DNA of 64,000 nt from Sarocladium kiliense (Eukaryota; Ascomycota; Sordariomycetes; Hypocreales; Sarocladiaceae). The stretch's first letter is position 1. Every line of letters starts with the position of its first letter. The DNA lies in the NCBI GenBank assembly GCA_030734395.1, contig JAUZTG010000029.1:1302001-1366000 (forward strand). Direction: 5' to 3'. The position numbers and the translations under genes were made by a program. The notes beneath the pieces were generated by a model that was not told the DNA's origin, did no database searches, and was given only the letters and a program-made list of their open reading frames with translations. This document shows positions 20,187-31,859 of this stretch, one piece after another.

Positions 20187-23049
20187 GACGTGCCTAGATC
20201 AGAAAATGATACATTAGCTATGCGACTCCGCAAGGATGTTGTGCAACTGCGATGCGACTCGGCGTTGGAGAATTGCAAGATTTATACAATGTCATTGGGG
20301 GAGCCAATCTACAGCCAACGCAAATAGCATGCGAACCGTGACCGTTGACAGATAGGGGCGCGCCAACGATCTTCGGATAAGGCGCCCGCCAGATCCTCGT
20401 AAAGTGTAGACTTTCGAATAATCCCGCTTTCACGCGTCCAGCTGGTGGAGAGACTCACCTCAGTCGGTCGCGATGGCTGGCAATGGGAAAGCAGCAGCCA
20501 AGGCGCGAGGGCGAGGCTCAGCACGCGCCGAGGAAGCTCTCGCGCAGTAGGTCGGGCGTGCCTGTGGCGAAAGACACGGGCAAAGGGATCAGAGGCCCAA
20601 TCGATCGCGGATTGTCAGAGGCAGAGGGTTTCGACCGTGTGTCTCGATCGCGTGGTGGTCGTCGGCGCTCAAGTCGATGAAGCTGCGAAGTGAGTTGCAG
20701 ATCGGTTGCGCAGTAGAGGAAGAGATGGTGGAGCAGCCGGGGCTCCAAGAGGAGGCGGATGGGGAGCGGGAGGGAGGTGTGGTAGGGTCCTGGGTGAGGA
20801 GGATGGAGGTTGAAGCGGTGGGCCGTGTCACCGCAAGCGGATTCTCACCTCTGGAGATGGGCGACTGAGTGCGAAGGTGCTAAAACCAAATAGGGCAAAA
20901 AAGGCTGCTGAGGTGAAGGAAAGGGACTCAAATCAATGTAATGGGGTGGATGGCCAGTCAGCAGCTGTCAAGAAAGAGAAGGCAAGCGAGATGATTTGGC
21001 TTTAATTTGATGGTCGCAGCAGATCGACTGGGCTACTCAGGCAGAGGCTAGAGCTGGGAGGCTTCTGGGGGGGGAAAGCAGGGCCGCTGTTGAGTGCAGG
21101 CGGCTCCCCAGCAGGGCTTGCCTCGAAGTGGCGTTAGCTTAGTCGTGCTGGCTGGGCTGGGTGGAGGAGGGGGGGTGGCAGAGTGGAGATGGCAGAGAGA
21201 TTAGCCACCGTTGAGCCTACGCGGTGGTAGTAGCCTACCAGACACAGTGCGAGCTATGCCGACATCTGTATGCTTTACTATTCCGCGCCACACCCCGATG
21301 TACCGTGCATCTACTAGCCTCGCACTTACCTCTGTGCTTCTTCCCTATCAGCATCCGACATCGACATGCTTGTCTCAATTTCCGTTAATTGGCTGTCTGC
21401 CAAGGTCATCTTAGCAGAACGCTACCCACGCGGTCCGTGGCCGCCATAGGACGACCTCAACTGCAATGCAGTCGAGAAACCCCCTGTCTGCGCCGTCCCA
21501 CGGTCCAGTGCCCCCGTTGAAGATGTCCTGCTCCTGGCGCTCTATTCCTGTACTGGGCAATCCCCATAACACGAGTTGGCGTCCCAGAGTCGGATGCCGA
21601 CAAGGAAGTCGACAGCTCCGAACCGATCCGTAGTGAAGACGCTGTCATGGCTTTTTACTATCGCCAAGCTGACCTGATGCACAGGAAGAAGTCAATCTAC
21701 CTATTTGCTTGCGCATACTGTTAGGATGCCGCCCCCGCCTCTATCACATCACATCCACAAGCGCCTACGTTGCGCATGGTTCAGAGCCCAAGTAGAGTGA
21801 GGCATCAATAGCCGGCCAGATGATACGTCGCTTGGTTTATGCACCTGCTTCTCCCTGATACCGCCTCCGAGACGAGTCGGAGGAGTCAAAGTGGCAACTC
21901 CTATCCCCATTGTACAAGGTCGTACCTTCAAGCTCCTGAAGCTAGTGATGTGTTCAATGTTCACCGACGACGAAACGTTGATGATTGGACGCGTTCGCGC
22001 TCAACTTTGGACGGACCCCGAGGCACCTCAACCATTCAGCGTTCGGGGCCACCCGCCATTCGCAGCGGGAACCCCACAAGCCTGAGCGCCAGGCTGTGTG
22101 TGGAAACTGTGCAGCTCGACTTTGGGATCTAGCTGCATTCACGGGTGGTTGCATACACTTTGGCTTTTACGAGCGCCGTGTGGGTAGGCGATGGACATTC
22201 GTGACTCAAGGATCTGAGGCAGCCGTGGGGAAGAGCAGGAAAGGCACACCCATGCTCGTCCAACAGCTGCTTCGATCTCTTATGCTTGATCTCTGGGAAC
22301 GACGGCAATATGGCCTCCTCGGAGAGCCCGTACGAGGTCCGTTTCGGTTGAGGCTTTGGCTGCTTGTCATGCGTCCACCACAGACCACCACGAATGTGGG
22401 GAAGAGGAGAGGCTCTCCGGGGATGAAGCGCGGAGACACGTGCTTATTACAGTGCCTTTGATATTTGCCTTTCGGATCCGGTCGTTGTGAAGTTGAGCGC
22501 TCAGCAATCACTCTCGCGAACGGGGTTCTTAATGACTTAAACATGCCGAGCAGACGAGTCAAAGAGACCAAATGCGTCACTGAGCAACATAACACATGTG
22601 AGTCTCTTCGAATTGTTCCCAGTCAGTTCTGGTCCTCAGCATCATGTGACAGGGTGCTACGCCCAGCATCTGCGTCATGTCGCGGATCGGCTTCCCCCAC
22701 TGGCCATTTACACGTACCTTCCCCATACAGTTTACACCATAAAGTGACTTCGTAACCTTAGACCCGCCGGCTGTGAGCCTCGGACTTGCGCTTCGCTTCA
22801 CATGCCATCGGCCAAAACATTGCCGCTGTTAGGACACACTAATGCTTCTGGCCATGTCTTCACTTTAATTCACTGAGCAATAACAGCTTCTCCTTCTCGC
22901 GCCAGTTCTTGTTCGACTCCCGCCCCCGACTGTCATCTCTTCCAGCCACCTACGATCGACTTAGCACGCCCCGCGCATTCCGAATGTCCTTCAGTCTCGC
23001 TGCTTGAGCTGTCCCTCCGTGGGGAAGCTCATCCTCGACTAAGACCGCC
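20187..23049. other. Long divergent intergenic region (2.9 kb)
   Basis: Lies between the starts of the phosphatase gene (minus) and the ABC transporter gene (plus), so it contains both promoters and 5' UTRs. The part from about 20440 to 21200 is G-rich on the plus strand (purine leader on one strand, CT-rich on the other), consistent with the phosphatase leader. Frames such as 21985-22461 (plus) show no domain. No repeats or RNA genes were recognised. Confidence 0.4.
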
Positions 23050-25653
23050 ATGGCCGCGCAATCCAAGGTGCAGTTGACAGCCGCTGAGGATGCGCTCGCT
23101 GCTTTCCTTGATAAGTGGACAACGATCATCCGCAAGCGACTTCGTACGACATCGCGAACGACCCGACTCCTGGCCGTTCTTGCCCTTACATCATCCATCA
23201 TCCTCGGTGCCGAGGGTGGCCGGCGATGGTGGAAGAACCGGCGCGAAGAGCGCGAACAGGGTCGAAAGCTGGTCCGGACGAACTCATGGCTATACAATAA
23301 AGACGGGTCGCGCACCATCTACGTCCCGTACAAGGACGGCACAACCAAAGTCGTCATCAACACTACCAAACCCTTGACATTCGAGGCTCATCGAAGACTG
23401 TTTCTCAACCCCCCGAGGGTATCAGGACTCGGCGATGGCGTCGTTCCAGGAGCACAGACGAAGCCTGGTCTTAATCTCGCCTTCCTGCACCAGTTTCTGA
23501 GCTTGATGAGCATCATGATTCCTCGATGGTCGAGCAAGGAGGCCGGTCTTCTCCTCAGTCACGGAGTCTTTTTGATGCTACGTACGTATCTTTCGCTCGT
23601 TGTGGCACGGCTTGACGGCGAAATCGTACGGGATCTTGTTGCTGGTAACGGCAAAGCCTTTGCTTGGGGACTTGTCAAAGTGAGTAGCCATTCCACGCAT
23701 CACATTAAGCTCATCATCTAACCAGCCCGTAACAGTGGTGTGGGTTAGGAGGCTTCGCATCGTATACGAACGCCATGATCAAGTTCCTTGAGTCGAAGGT
23801 GTCTATCGCGTTCCGAACAAGACTCACTCGCTATATCCACGATCTTTATATCAACGAAAATCACAACTACTACAAACTGCCGAACCTTGACGGAGGCGTT
23901 GGTCATGGTGCTGATCAATTCATCACCCAAGATCTCACGCTGTTCTGTGCCTCCGCTGCCAGCCTCTACTCCTCACTCGGAAAACCCTTCGTGGATCTCT
24001 GTGTCTTCAACTTCCAACTATATCGATCGCTCGGTCCTTTGGCCCTAAGTGGCCTCCTCAGCAACTACTTCCTCACGGCCAGCATCCTGCGTAGATTATC
24101 GCCACCATTTGGAAAGCTCAAAGCTGTTGAAGGGCGCAAGGAAGGAGACTTCAGAAGTCTGCATGCGCGTCTGATTGCGAATGCAGAGGAGGTTGCGTTC
24201 TACGGCGGTGCTGATATGGAGAAGACCTTCCTGAACAAGGAATTCAAGTCTCTGAAGTCATGGATGGAAGGCATTTATATGCTCAAGATTCGCTACAACA
24301 TCCTGGAGGACTTCATCCTCAAGTACAGCTGGAGCGCCTATGGGTACCTGCTCGCTTCCCTCCCCGTCTTTCTGCCTGCTTGGGGTGGTATCGGCGGTGT
24401 GGCAGAAATGGCTGGCGGAGGTGGCAAGGGTGGGCGAGAGCGAAATCGCATGAAGGAGTTTATCACTAACAAGCGTCTGATGCTGTCATTAGCCGACGCT
24501 GGAGGACGCATGATGTACTCCATCAAGGATCTTTCTGAGCTGGCTGGGTACACAAGCCGGGTGTACACTCTGATCTCCACTCTTCATCGAGTTCATGCCG
24601 ACGCGTATTACTTGCGCAGCGGCCAGAATGAGCTATACTCACTTTCCGATGTACAAGGTACCATCCAGAAGGGCTTCGATGGTGTTCGTTTCGAACACGT
24701 TCCGGTGGTGGCGCCGAGCCTGTGGCCCCAGGGAGGTGACGAGCTGCTTGAGTCACTATCTCTGATTGTTCATTCGGGCGAACATCTCCTGGTCAGTTCA
24801 GGCGTTTTGTTTCCGACCTTGTTGCAACTGCTAATATGCCATAGATCTCAGGTCCGAACGGAGTGGGCAAGAGTGCCATCGCACGCATTTTGGCAGGTCT
24901 CTGGCCCGTGTACCGTGGTCTTGTTAGCAGACCCAAGAGCACTGGGCAAGACGGCATCATGTTCCTTCCACAGCGCCCTTATCTCAGCCCCGGCACGCTG
25001 CGAGACCAGGTCATTTATCCTGATGGTCATCTGGACATGCGAGAGAAGCGACGATCGGAAGATGACCTGAAGCGGGTCCTGGAAGAGTCGAAGCTTGGCT
25101 ATCTTCCAGACCGTGAGGGCGGCTGGGATACACGCAAAGAGTGGAAGGATGTGCTCAGTGGTGGTGAGAAGCAACGCATGGGATTCGCACGCCTGCTATA
25201 CCATGAGCCCAAGTACGCCATCATCGATGAAGGTACCAGTGCTGTTTCCAGCGACGTAGAAGGCTTGTTGTACGAGACATGCAAGGAAAAGGGCATCAGT
25301 ACGTATCCGCCGCCTAAGACCATTACTCCACATACCCGACTAACCAATTAATTCCAGCACTGATCACTATTTCGACGCGGGCCTCCCTTAAAAAGTACCA
25401 CACCTACAACTTGGTAATTGGACAGGGTGAAAGCAGCGAGGGCTGGGAGTTTGAGAGGATTGGAACGGAGAGAGAGAAGATGCAAGTGGAGAAGGAGCTC
25501 CAGGACCTCCGTGAGCGACTGGCCAAGGTCGATGAATGGAAGAAGCGCAGGGAGGAGATTGACGCGGAGCTGGCTGCAGTCTGGACGGACAAGGGCGACG
25601 TTGTGGATCCGCCAGCTTACACCGAGCAACAAGCCACGGAACAAGCACAGTAG
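23050..25653 (+). CDS. Peroxisomal ABC half-transporter (ABCD family), 811 aa
   Basis: Exons 23050-23679, 23736-24791, 24845-25298 and 25358-25653 join in frame. The N-terminus has a membrane segment and a basic RRWWKNRREE stretch. The transmembrane region (about residues 150-480) carries the ABCD-type EAA-like motif EEVAFYGGADMEK and RTRLTRYIHDLY. The nucleotide-binding domain has Walker A GPNGVGKSA (residues 565-573), signature LSGGEKQR (666-673) and Walker B with IIDEGTSAVS. A Glu/Lys coiled coil ends the protein. These transporters import very-long-chain or long-chain acyl-CoA into peroxisomes as dimers of two half-transporters. It is one of the two fungal types (Pxa1- or Pxa2-like); I lean to Pxa1 but cannot decide without alignment. 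Confidence 0.92.
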
Positions 25654-26776
25654 AGCTGAGGGCAACGAGGTCCGTCTGGAGGACCGGCTGGGATGCGTGC
25701 ATGCTTGTACCGTACCAGTAGGCGCAAGCAACAATGTAACACCAGAACAGAGCAAGCAAGCATTCGCCATTAGACAGACTTGGGAGCCAAGGAAGTAGGG
25801 GGAAAGCAGCAGCAAAGTCAATACCACACGCAAGTCCATTGTTCAAGATAGCCTACATTCCTTAGCCCGGCTGTTCTCACTTGTCAAGCTTGTCAAACTT
25901 CAGTCACCCACCCACCACTTAAGACTTCGGCAAGATGCCCCGGACACACGTGCTTGAACGCAGGAGTAGCACCACCCACCACGCTCCGCTGCCCCACTGA
26001 ACCACCACCACCACCACCACTACCGAAGCCAAGCCCAAGGCAAGTCAAGTAAGACGTGACAATTTGACCAGCCTCCTCTCCCCAAGGCGCACGGCTTCCT
26101 CCACGGCAACAGACTCAGAAAGAAAGACGCCATCTGGCGCACGATCGCCAGTGACAGGCCAATCAAGGCTGCAGGTGCGACACCATCACGACCGCCGCTA
26201 GTCGTGCGCTAGGGCTTCGGAAAGCTGAACTTCCATCTCGTCGATCGGGTCTGGGCGCGTCAAAGTTTCCCCCCCGAAGCAGGCCCATTGGTCCCTCCCA
26301 GATCGGCGGACCACGGGATCACATCAAGGATAAGAACATGGCGATGCCGCATGCAAGCCTCGGGAGCGCCCTTGGTGCCTCCTCTGCCAGTGGCGCGGTC
26401 GCACGTCACCGCACAAGCTATAGTCTGAGCATGCCTTCGTCTTGCCCTTGCCACGAAGGGAGCCCGACATCGCAATTTCGAGGGCGCATATTGAGCCTGC
26501 ATTAGCTACACGCTGCTCTTTGCTGCTTTGAACCCGTGTCTTGCAGTCCCTCTCCAAAGTGGTCACCGGCATTGCTTTTTAACTTACGCAGGTCTCACCA
26601 CACGAGACCCCTTCGCATGGCCCCTCGGACTCCCGTGTCTGACTTTTGAGAACACCGTATGAACACGGCAGAGAGCCCTTCTTCGTGGACCTGCCTGCAA
26701 CAACTCTTGCTCTTCCTCTTGACTCCTTCCTGGCCTACCTGGCGATAGCCTCGGAGAAGCTTCATCATCAAACAAC
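25654..26776. other. Intergenic region with CAC-repeat tract
   Basis: Between the ABC transporter and the single-pass membrane protein, both on the plus strand. A short run of CAC triplets occurs at about 26002-26022 (simple repeat). The remainder should contain the 3' UTR of the transporter and the promoter of the downstream gene. No gene was recognised. Confidence 0.4.
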
Positions 26777-27940
26777 ATGTCACCATTACGACCCTCACCA
26801 GGTTCGCCTGGCTCTCGTGGCGCGATGCCTCAGATGCCTGTTATAGCAGAAGATGCGAATTCAGCAAATCAAGTGCCCGAGAGGCGAGGCCCTATCCCTA
26901 GGACGCCTCTCAGAGTACCTCAGAAGTCATACCGACGGAGCAATCGATCACAACGTCCTCTGATGCCCTTCATCGGAGACCCTCATCCTCTTTCGGAGAA
27001 GTATGAAGCTGGCTCAGGGTCTGGCTCTGGAGTCGGATCCGGGCCTGCCAGTGTAACTGCCAGCGCCAGCGCAAGTACTACGAACACGTACGATATCGAA
27101 AAGAGCGAGGAGTTCATGCGACAAGTAGATGTGGAGGAGGGCCAGTCATTCAACAATCACCGCCGGAGATGGCTCAGGTTGCTCATCATCGTGGGCATCA
27201 TCGCTGCCGTCATCTTGGCGCTGGCCATTGGCCTGGGAGTTGGTCTAACTGGCCGGTAGGTTACAACTAAGGCTCCTGTTGCTACTACTTTTCTAATTTA
27301 ACGTCACAGGAATGACAATGATCAAACTACATCTGATGGCTCTGACACGACCTCGGATGAGGGGCGCTTCCCAGCTGGGAACTTCACCTTCGAAACCTCA
27401 CTCATAAGCACCCGCACGTCTTGTACATCAAATCCAGCAACATGGCGGTGCTTCCCATTCGAGAATGGCTCCTCGGCGAAATTTTATTGGATCATCTCTG
27501 AACCAGATAAGAAGAACGCCGACTATACTATCTCCTCATCCGACAATCCATTTGCTCCATCATTCAAGGGCCTTACCTTGGCCCGTTTCGACCAGGGCAA
27601 CTCCGACGAGCGTTTTGAATTCTCGTTTAATACTACCCGCAACATCGTCCCTAGTGACAGCATTGGAGCCAACAACCGAGTGGCCACCTGTTCATTCAAG
27701 AACACCATGTTCGAGGCCACTCTGTGGACTCGCCGCCGCAACAACGAAACTCTTCCCATCAACGACGCAGTGGATGGCAAATACGCGGACTGGCCTGGTG
27801 ACATCGAGGTGAGGCAGATCAAAGAGGCCGAGCTTGGTCAACCCATGTGCGAGGATGATCAAGGGACAGAGATCGCCGATGTACAGGCCGGCGCAGGAGA
27901 CTGCGAGTGTGTTTACTCTAATATTGATTCGGATAACTGA
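26777..27940 (+). CDS. Single-pass (type II-like) membrane protein, 369 aa
   Basis: Exons 26777-27255 and 27310-27940 join in frame (CG|G). The N-terminal 130 residues are cytosolic-type: Pro/Arg/Ser-rich with a Ser/Gly/Ala low-complexity stretch. A basic NNHRRRWLR segment precedes one strong membrane helix (LLIIVGIIAAVILALAIGLG, about residues 137-158). The lumenal or extracellular part is Ser/Thr/Asp-rich, then a compact domain with six Cys (including SCTSNPATWRC, ATCSF, PMCED, DCECVY) and several N-glycosylation sequons. Positive residues before the helix favour a type II orientation. The protein resembles uncharacterised Pezizomycotina proteins sometimes annotated as tat pathway signal sequence; that name has no functional basis here. 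Function unknown. Confidence 0.85.
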
Positions 27941-28164
27941 TGACTTATTAATTAAGCGACGGGCGTTAATCACTGGGTGATGGATCTTTTCAGGAGCATT
28001 CTTTGCTACACTATGGTGAGCATCGGACAGATACCAAAACAAGGAGCATGTAATGGCACAGAGGCGTCGCATTGTAATCATTAGGTAGCGCTATCGATGA
28101 TCATTGTACACTTTCTCTCGCTGACTGATCTCGTGGTGGTTGTGTTTGCCAAAGGCGTTCATAC

Positions 28165-29091
28165 TCAGTCCATGTATTTCGCGAACCACTCAAGCATCGG
28201 CTCCGGGTGCTCCTGGAAGTATGTGTATCCCTTCCACCGACTTGTTGTGCCTTCAATCCACAAGAGCTTCTTCTCCTCGATCGGGATTGTGTCATAGATC
28301 GTTTGCACATCATCTGGTGTCGTAAGGACATCGTCGCGGACCTGGTAGATGAACGTCGGAGTTCGAACATGCTTCATCTTGGGGATGACCGCTCTCTCCG
28401 CCAAGCCTATGCTGGTCGATCGTTTCATCAGACTATCTAGATCCTTCATGTATTTCAGATCGATTCCAGCGCCTTCCAAGGTCTTGGCCAAGATGACGTC
28501 GGTTGACAGAGGCTGCGGTGCGACGCAACAGCGAACATCCTTGAAAGCGTCGGGTCGGCGTGCCATAGCATAAAATGTAGAGTTTGCACCCAGACAGCGA
28601 CTGAAGAGGCCAATTGTCATATGCTTTGTGTCATCTCGGCTTCTGACATAATCGAGTGAACCGATTACATCGCGAGACTCCCCCAGACCGGAAGTGCAAC
28701 TGCCACCATGAGCCGCACCGCTCAGCCCAAAGTTGCGCATGTCATAGGCCAGAACGTTGTAGCCTGCTTCGTGGAGTATCTTCAAGTCAGGGATGAAATT
28801 GATCTCGAAGTCGTTTCCGCAGGCAGCTCCACCGCAGAACTCATTCCATGGAGCCAGATGCGAGGGGTATCCTGAGCGATTGAATCGCAGAGGGTGATTG
28901 ACTATGATGATCTTCTTCGAATCCTTGCAAGGAATGTACCAGGCCTCAAGAGGCACTCCATCTTCGGCAGGGAAGAACACATCTTCATACTCCAGACCTG
29001 CCTCACTGGGCTGGTGTAGGATGGGAGTGAATGTCGGGCGAATCCCATCCACCACGGACTGAAGGAAGTTTTGGATCTCGTCCGGGGTCAT
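28165..29091 (-). CDS. Alpha/beta hydrolase with Cys at the nucleophile position, 308 aa
   Basis: One uninterrupted frame with an ATG at 29089-29091. It shows the alpha/beta-hydrolase order: strand IIIVNHPLRFNR, helix, strand NVLAYDMRNFGLSG, then MTIGLFSRCLGAN as the nucleophile elbow and a late strand with YQVRDDVLTTPDD, where an acidic residue is expected. The elbow reads Ser-Arg-Cys166-Leu-Gly rather than Gly-x-Ser-x-Gly, so the nucleophile would be Cys, as in dienelactone hydrolase. The C-terminal EGTTSRWKGYTYFQEHPE holds candidate catalytic His. The substrate is unknown. No signal peptide, so probably intracellular. Confidence 0.85.
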   Translation of the reverse strand: MTPDEIQNFLQSVVDGIRPTFTPILHQPSEAGLEYEDVFFPAEDGVPLEAWYIPCKDSKKIIIVNHPLRFNRSGYPSHLAPWNEFCGGAACGNDFEINFIPDLKILHEAGYNVLAYDMRNFGLSGAAHGGSCTSGLGESRDVIGSLDYVRSRDDTKHMTIGLFSRCLGANSTFYAMARRPDAFKDVRCCVAPQPLSTDVILAKTLEGAGIDLKYMKDLDSLMKRSTSIGLAERAVIPKMKHVRTPTFIYQVRDDVLTTPDDVQTIYDTIPIEEKKLLWIEGTTSRWKGYTYFQEHPEPMLEWFAKYMD

Positions 29092-29997
29092 GACGAGCAG
29101 TTGCCGACAAAGGTGCTAATTTTTTTGATCCTTGTAAGAAGAATGAATTGTTAATGAGGTCCTGAAAGCATGCTCAGTGCAAAACCAGCCGTGGAGGGGT
29201 TTGGGCAATTTATAGATGTTGACCGAAGCTCTGAGATGAGCCAACTCGACTGTGACCTAATTGAGATCATACTTCACACACGACATGAGCGTCATTATAC
29301 CAAGAGACACGAGAGTGTGCCATGTGTTCTTTGCCTCATCTTTGCTGGGATTGGTTCCAATGTCTGCGCGATGTCAACGGATCGGACTTAAGAACAGTTT
29401 CGCTTGATTCCCGACCCAACTGAAAGAGCTTGTCTCCGAATCGTGCTGTAAGTCCGGACTGGCCTACTTCGCGTCACGTGTCCTGCAAATAGAAATGAGG
29501 ACAAAACTCGGTGAGTAGTGTACGAAGTATTCTGTTCCCTTCGAGGCCCAACTACGAGCAGTCTGAAGTCGGTACTATCCGTGGATCTCAAGGTCGAGGA
29601 GGCTCAGATTCGATAAAAAATTCCACAACGTGAACGCCAGAAGTCGTGCCATTCTGCTGTTTGACACATTGCTCCTAACTAAGAGCCACTCGCCATATAC
29701 GCACGTAAGAATGAAGAATTGCACGGACCAGACGAACCACTAAACGACTCCCAAGAGACATGATTTCTAACACCTTAGCCCTCCCATGCACTTCTGACAT
29801 CAGCCGAGACTTGGATAACGAGGCACGTGTCGTCGTGTCTGAGAACACAGATGCAATGCTGTGAGCCTGAGTCGTGCCCTCAAAGATACTGTTCCATCTT
29901 CGTCCAGCACACTATACGAGCTTCCTCTGATAGCACATAGGAAGACTTCCCAAGAGGTGTGCCACTGCTTCCACCAGATCGACTGGAAAGAGGCCCA
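29092..29997. other. Intergenic region
   Basis: Between the Cys-hydrolase start and the 3' end of the kinase-like gene, both on the minus strand. It contains the hydrolase promoter. No gene or repeat was recognised. Confidence 0.4.
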
Positions 29998-31859
29998 TCA
30001 GGCGTTGGCGGAAGTTGGCGCATTGAACACCTGATCATAGAACGCCCTGATGACTGTTTCCGCATCGTCGTTGGACGGCATGAAGTTCCGTGCATGTTCT
30101 AAGAGCTCTACTGTTGTTGGGCGAACCCGGGGGTCGGCAATCTGGCATTTCATGACGATTTCGCGCAAGTCAGGGTCGCCGTCTGTGACTTGGGCCAGCC
30201 GCCATCCATATGTGCGCCTCCTGCGCCTGCTGGGATACGTGAACTCGTACTCTTGGTAGCAGAATGGGTGTCTTAAGTAAAGCCCAGTCATAACGCATTC
30301 CATCTGGTAACATCGGTCAGCAACAGCTGTGCCTTGGCGGGGCGCATAAACGGTAGGTTTCAATAATACCATGGTGCCTGCGAGGAAGACGTTCGTCCAT
30401 GAGCCGTAACGTCCAGCAACTGCCACTCCTCTTCCAAAGTCCTCCCCGCGGAATTTTTCCTTTCCACGGCGTTCTAGGGGTTGGAATGAATCCCATTGCT
30501 GCGAAAGTTGCTCCTGCCGAAAAAGTCAGAAACCCCGAGCCCCAAGCATAGTTCTCGACAACATCTGGTCAGTGGCTTACGGGTGTGTATAGCCCTTTGG
30601 GGCCACTTCTCATGGTCCAGTAGTCTTCTTCGTCCCAGCCGTCATCAGCCCAAGCTCGGCGCATGTCCTTGCTCCACTTGTCATCAAAATCATGCAACTG
30701 TTCCCAAGGGCAGTCAGTATCGATACTCCGGTCTGTGCAGCACCTTGTTGACGCACCTCAACAGCGGGTGTTTTCCGTGTTGAGTGCTTTCATCCTCTGC
30801 GAGAAGAACTGGCAAGGTACTCAGCTACATACATCATGCAAATCAGGAACACTAAGGGGGAATCAGACATACTATTTTGGAATTCGTTATCGAAATGGAC
30901 ATGATGACTGATGGCTCAGTTCTTGACGTAGTCGAAAACGGGCTGCGAGGTCTTATGCGCAGTCTGCAGGAACGCCTCAAAGTTCCCGTTTTGCGAAGCA
31001 TTGGAGGATGGTTGGTAGTCCACGGATGCGAGCATTTTGATCACTTATTTGTTGTCAGCAAGATCCTTATCAGCATCAGAACCGCTCCGAATTTCTTACT
31101 ACAGAGCCATATACTCCAGAGGGCCTGGTCCGGGATTCGCAGCCTTTGACGGACCACGGCGTTCATAAAATCCCACAAGTTGCCGTGGTCGGCCCTTTCG
31201 AGGATGAGGATCCCCAGGGCCTTTTCATCGAACGGTTGCGAGCCTCCTGGGTACGAGTAACCATTAACCTTGTTCTGTCGAGCCAGATCTGCGATGTCGA
31301 TATGCTGGACTGTATGTGTAGCGCCATTGTATTGCTGATGCCATCGCCGCTCGGCATCCAGGTTCGGCTGATCAGTGTGTTTCTTGGGTACTTTGATGGC
31401 GAGCTTTCGAGCTCGACCGTTCTCGAACTTGGCCGTCACACCCAGCACCACACCGTTCCCTCCACTCCCAATCACTGATTCGAGATGAAATTGAACTCCG
31501 TCGTATGGGGGCTGAGGTGAAATCAGCGACTGGACTTTGTCGTAGCCTGCCTCGCCTGGCTCCAGTGGGCGCTGTTTGGGAGGTGCATGGGTTGGGAAGA
31601 CTTTGTTCGCCGCAGCAGCCGGATCACCTTCCGCAGCATGACGGACAAGGTGTTCAGTCCGGTCATCATTGAGGTCCCAGGTGTCTTGATTGAGTAGCGT
31701 CACATCACGATCACCTCGGAGAAGTGCCGATCGAACGGCATGGAAGTTTCGCTCATGATCGAATCCATCTTTGGAAGGTTTGGTATCCCGCCTCCTAAAC
31801 CTCAAGCCTGCAATCATCGACCGCCGTAACTCCCGCAGGTCATCTTCGAAATCGTCCAT
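29998..31859 (-). pseudogene. Divergent protein kinase-like gene, probably disrupted
   Basis: The first exon (31859-31100) encodes a 250-residue N-terminal part with a Gly-rich loop VIGSGGNGVVLGV, the AIKVPKK lysine and a hinge-like LGILILERADHGNLWDF. Splicing GTAAGA...AAG to 31043 continues the frame. A catalytic-loop-like VHFDNEFQN (fitting HxDxxxxN) follows, but the same frame holds TGA stops at 30916-30918 and 30790-30792. An exon at about 30697-30581 gives LHDFDDKWSKDM (DFD in place of DFG) and GPKGLYTP, splicing to EQLSQQWDSF and the C-lobe ending at 29998. I found no phase-consistent intron that removes both stops, so I call it disrupted. A short unusual intron or a base-call error could rescue it. 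It resembles fungal orphan kinases, not a named family. Confidence 0.6.

Noticed and set aside
21985..22461. Plus-strand frame of 158 codons in the long intergenic gap
   Set aside because: No recognisable domain, mixed composition with many Arg and Trp as in chance frames, and an overlapping open frame on the opposite strand.
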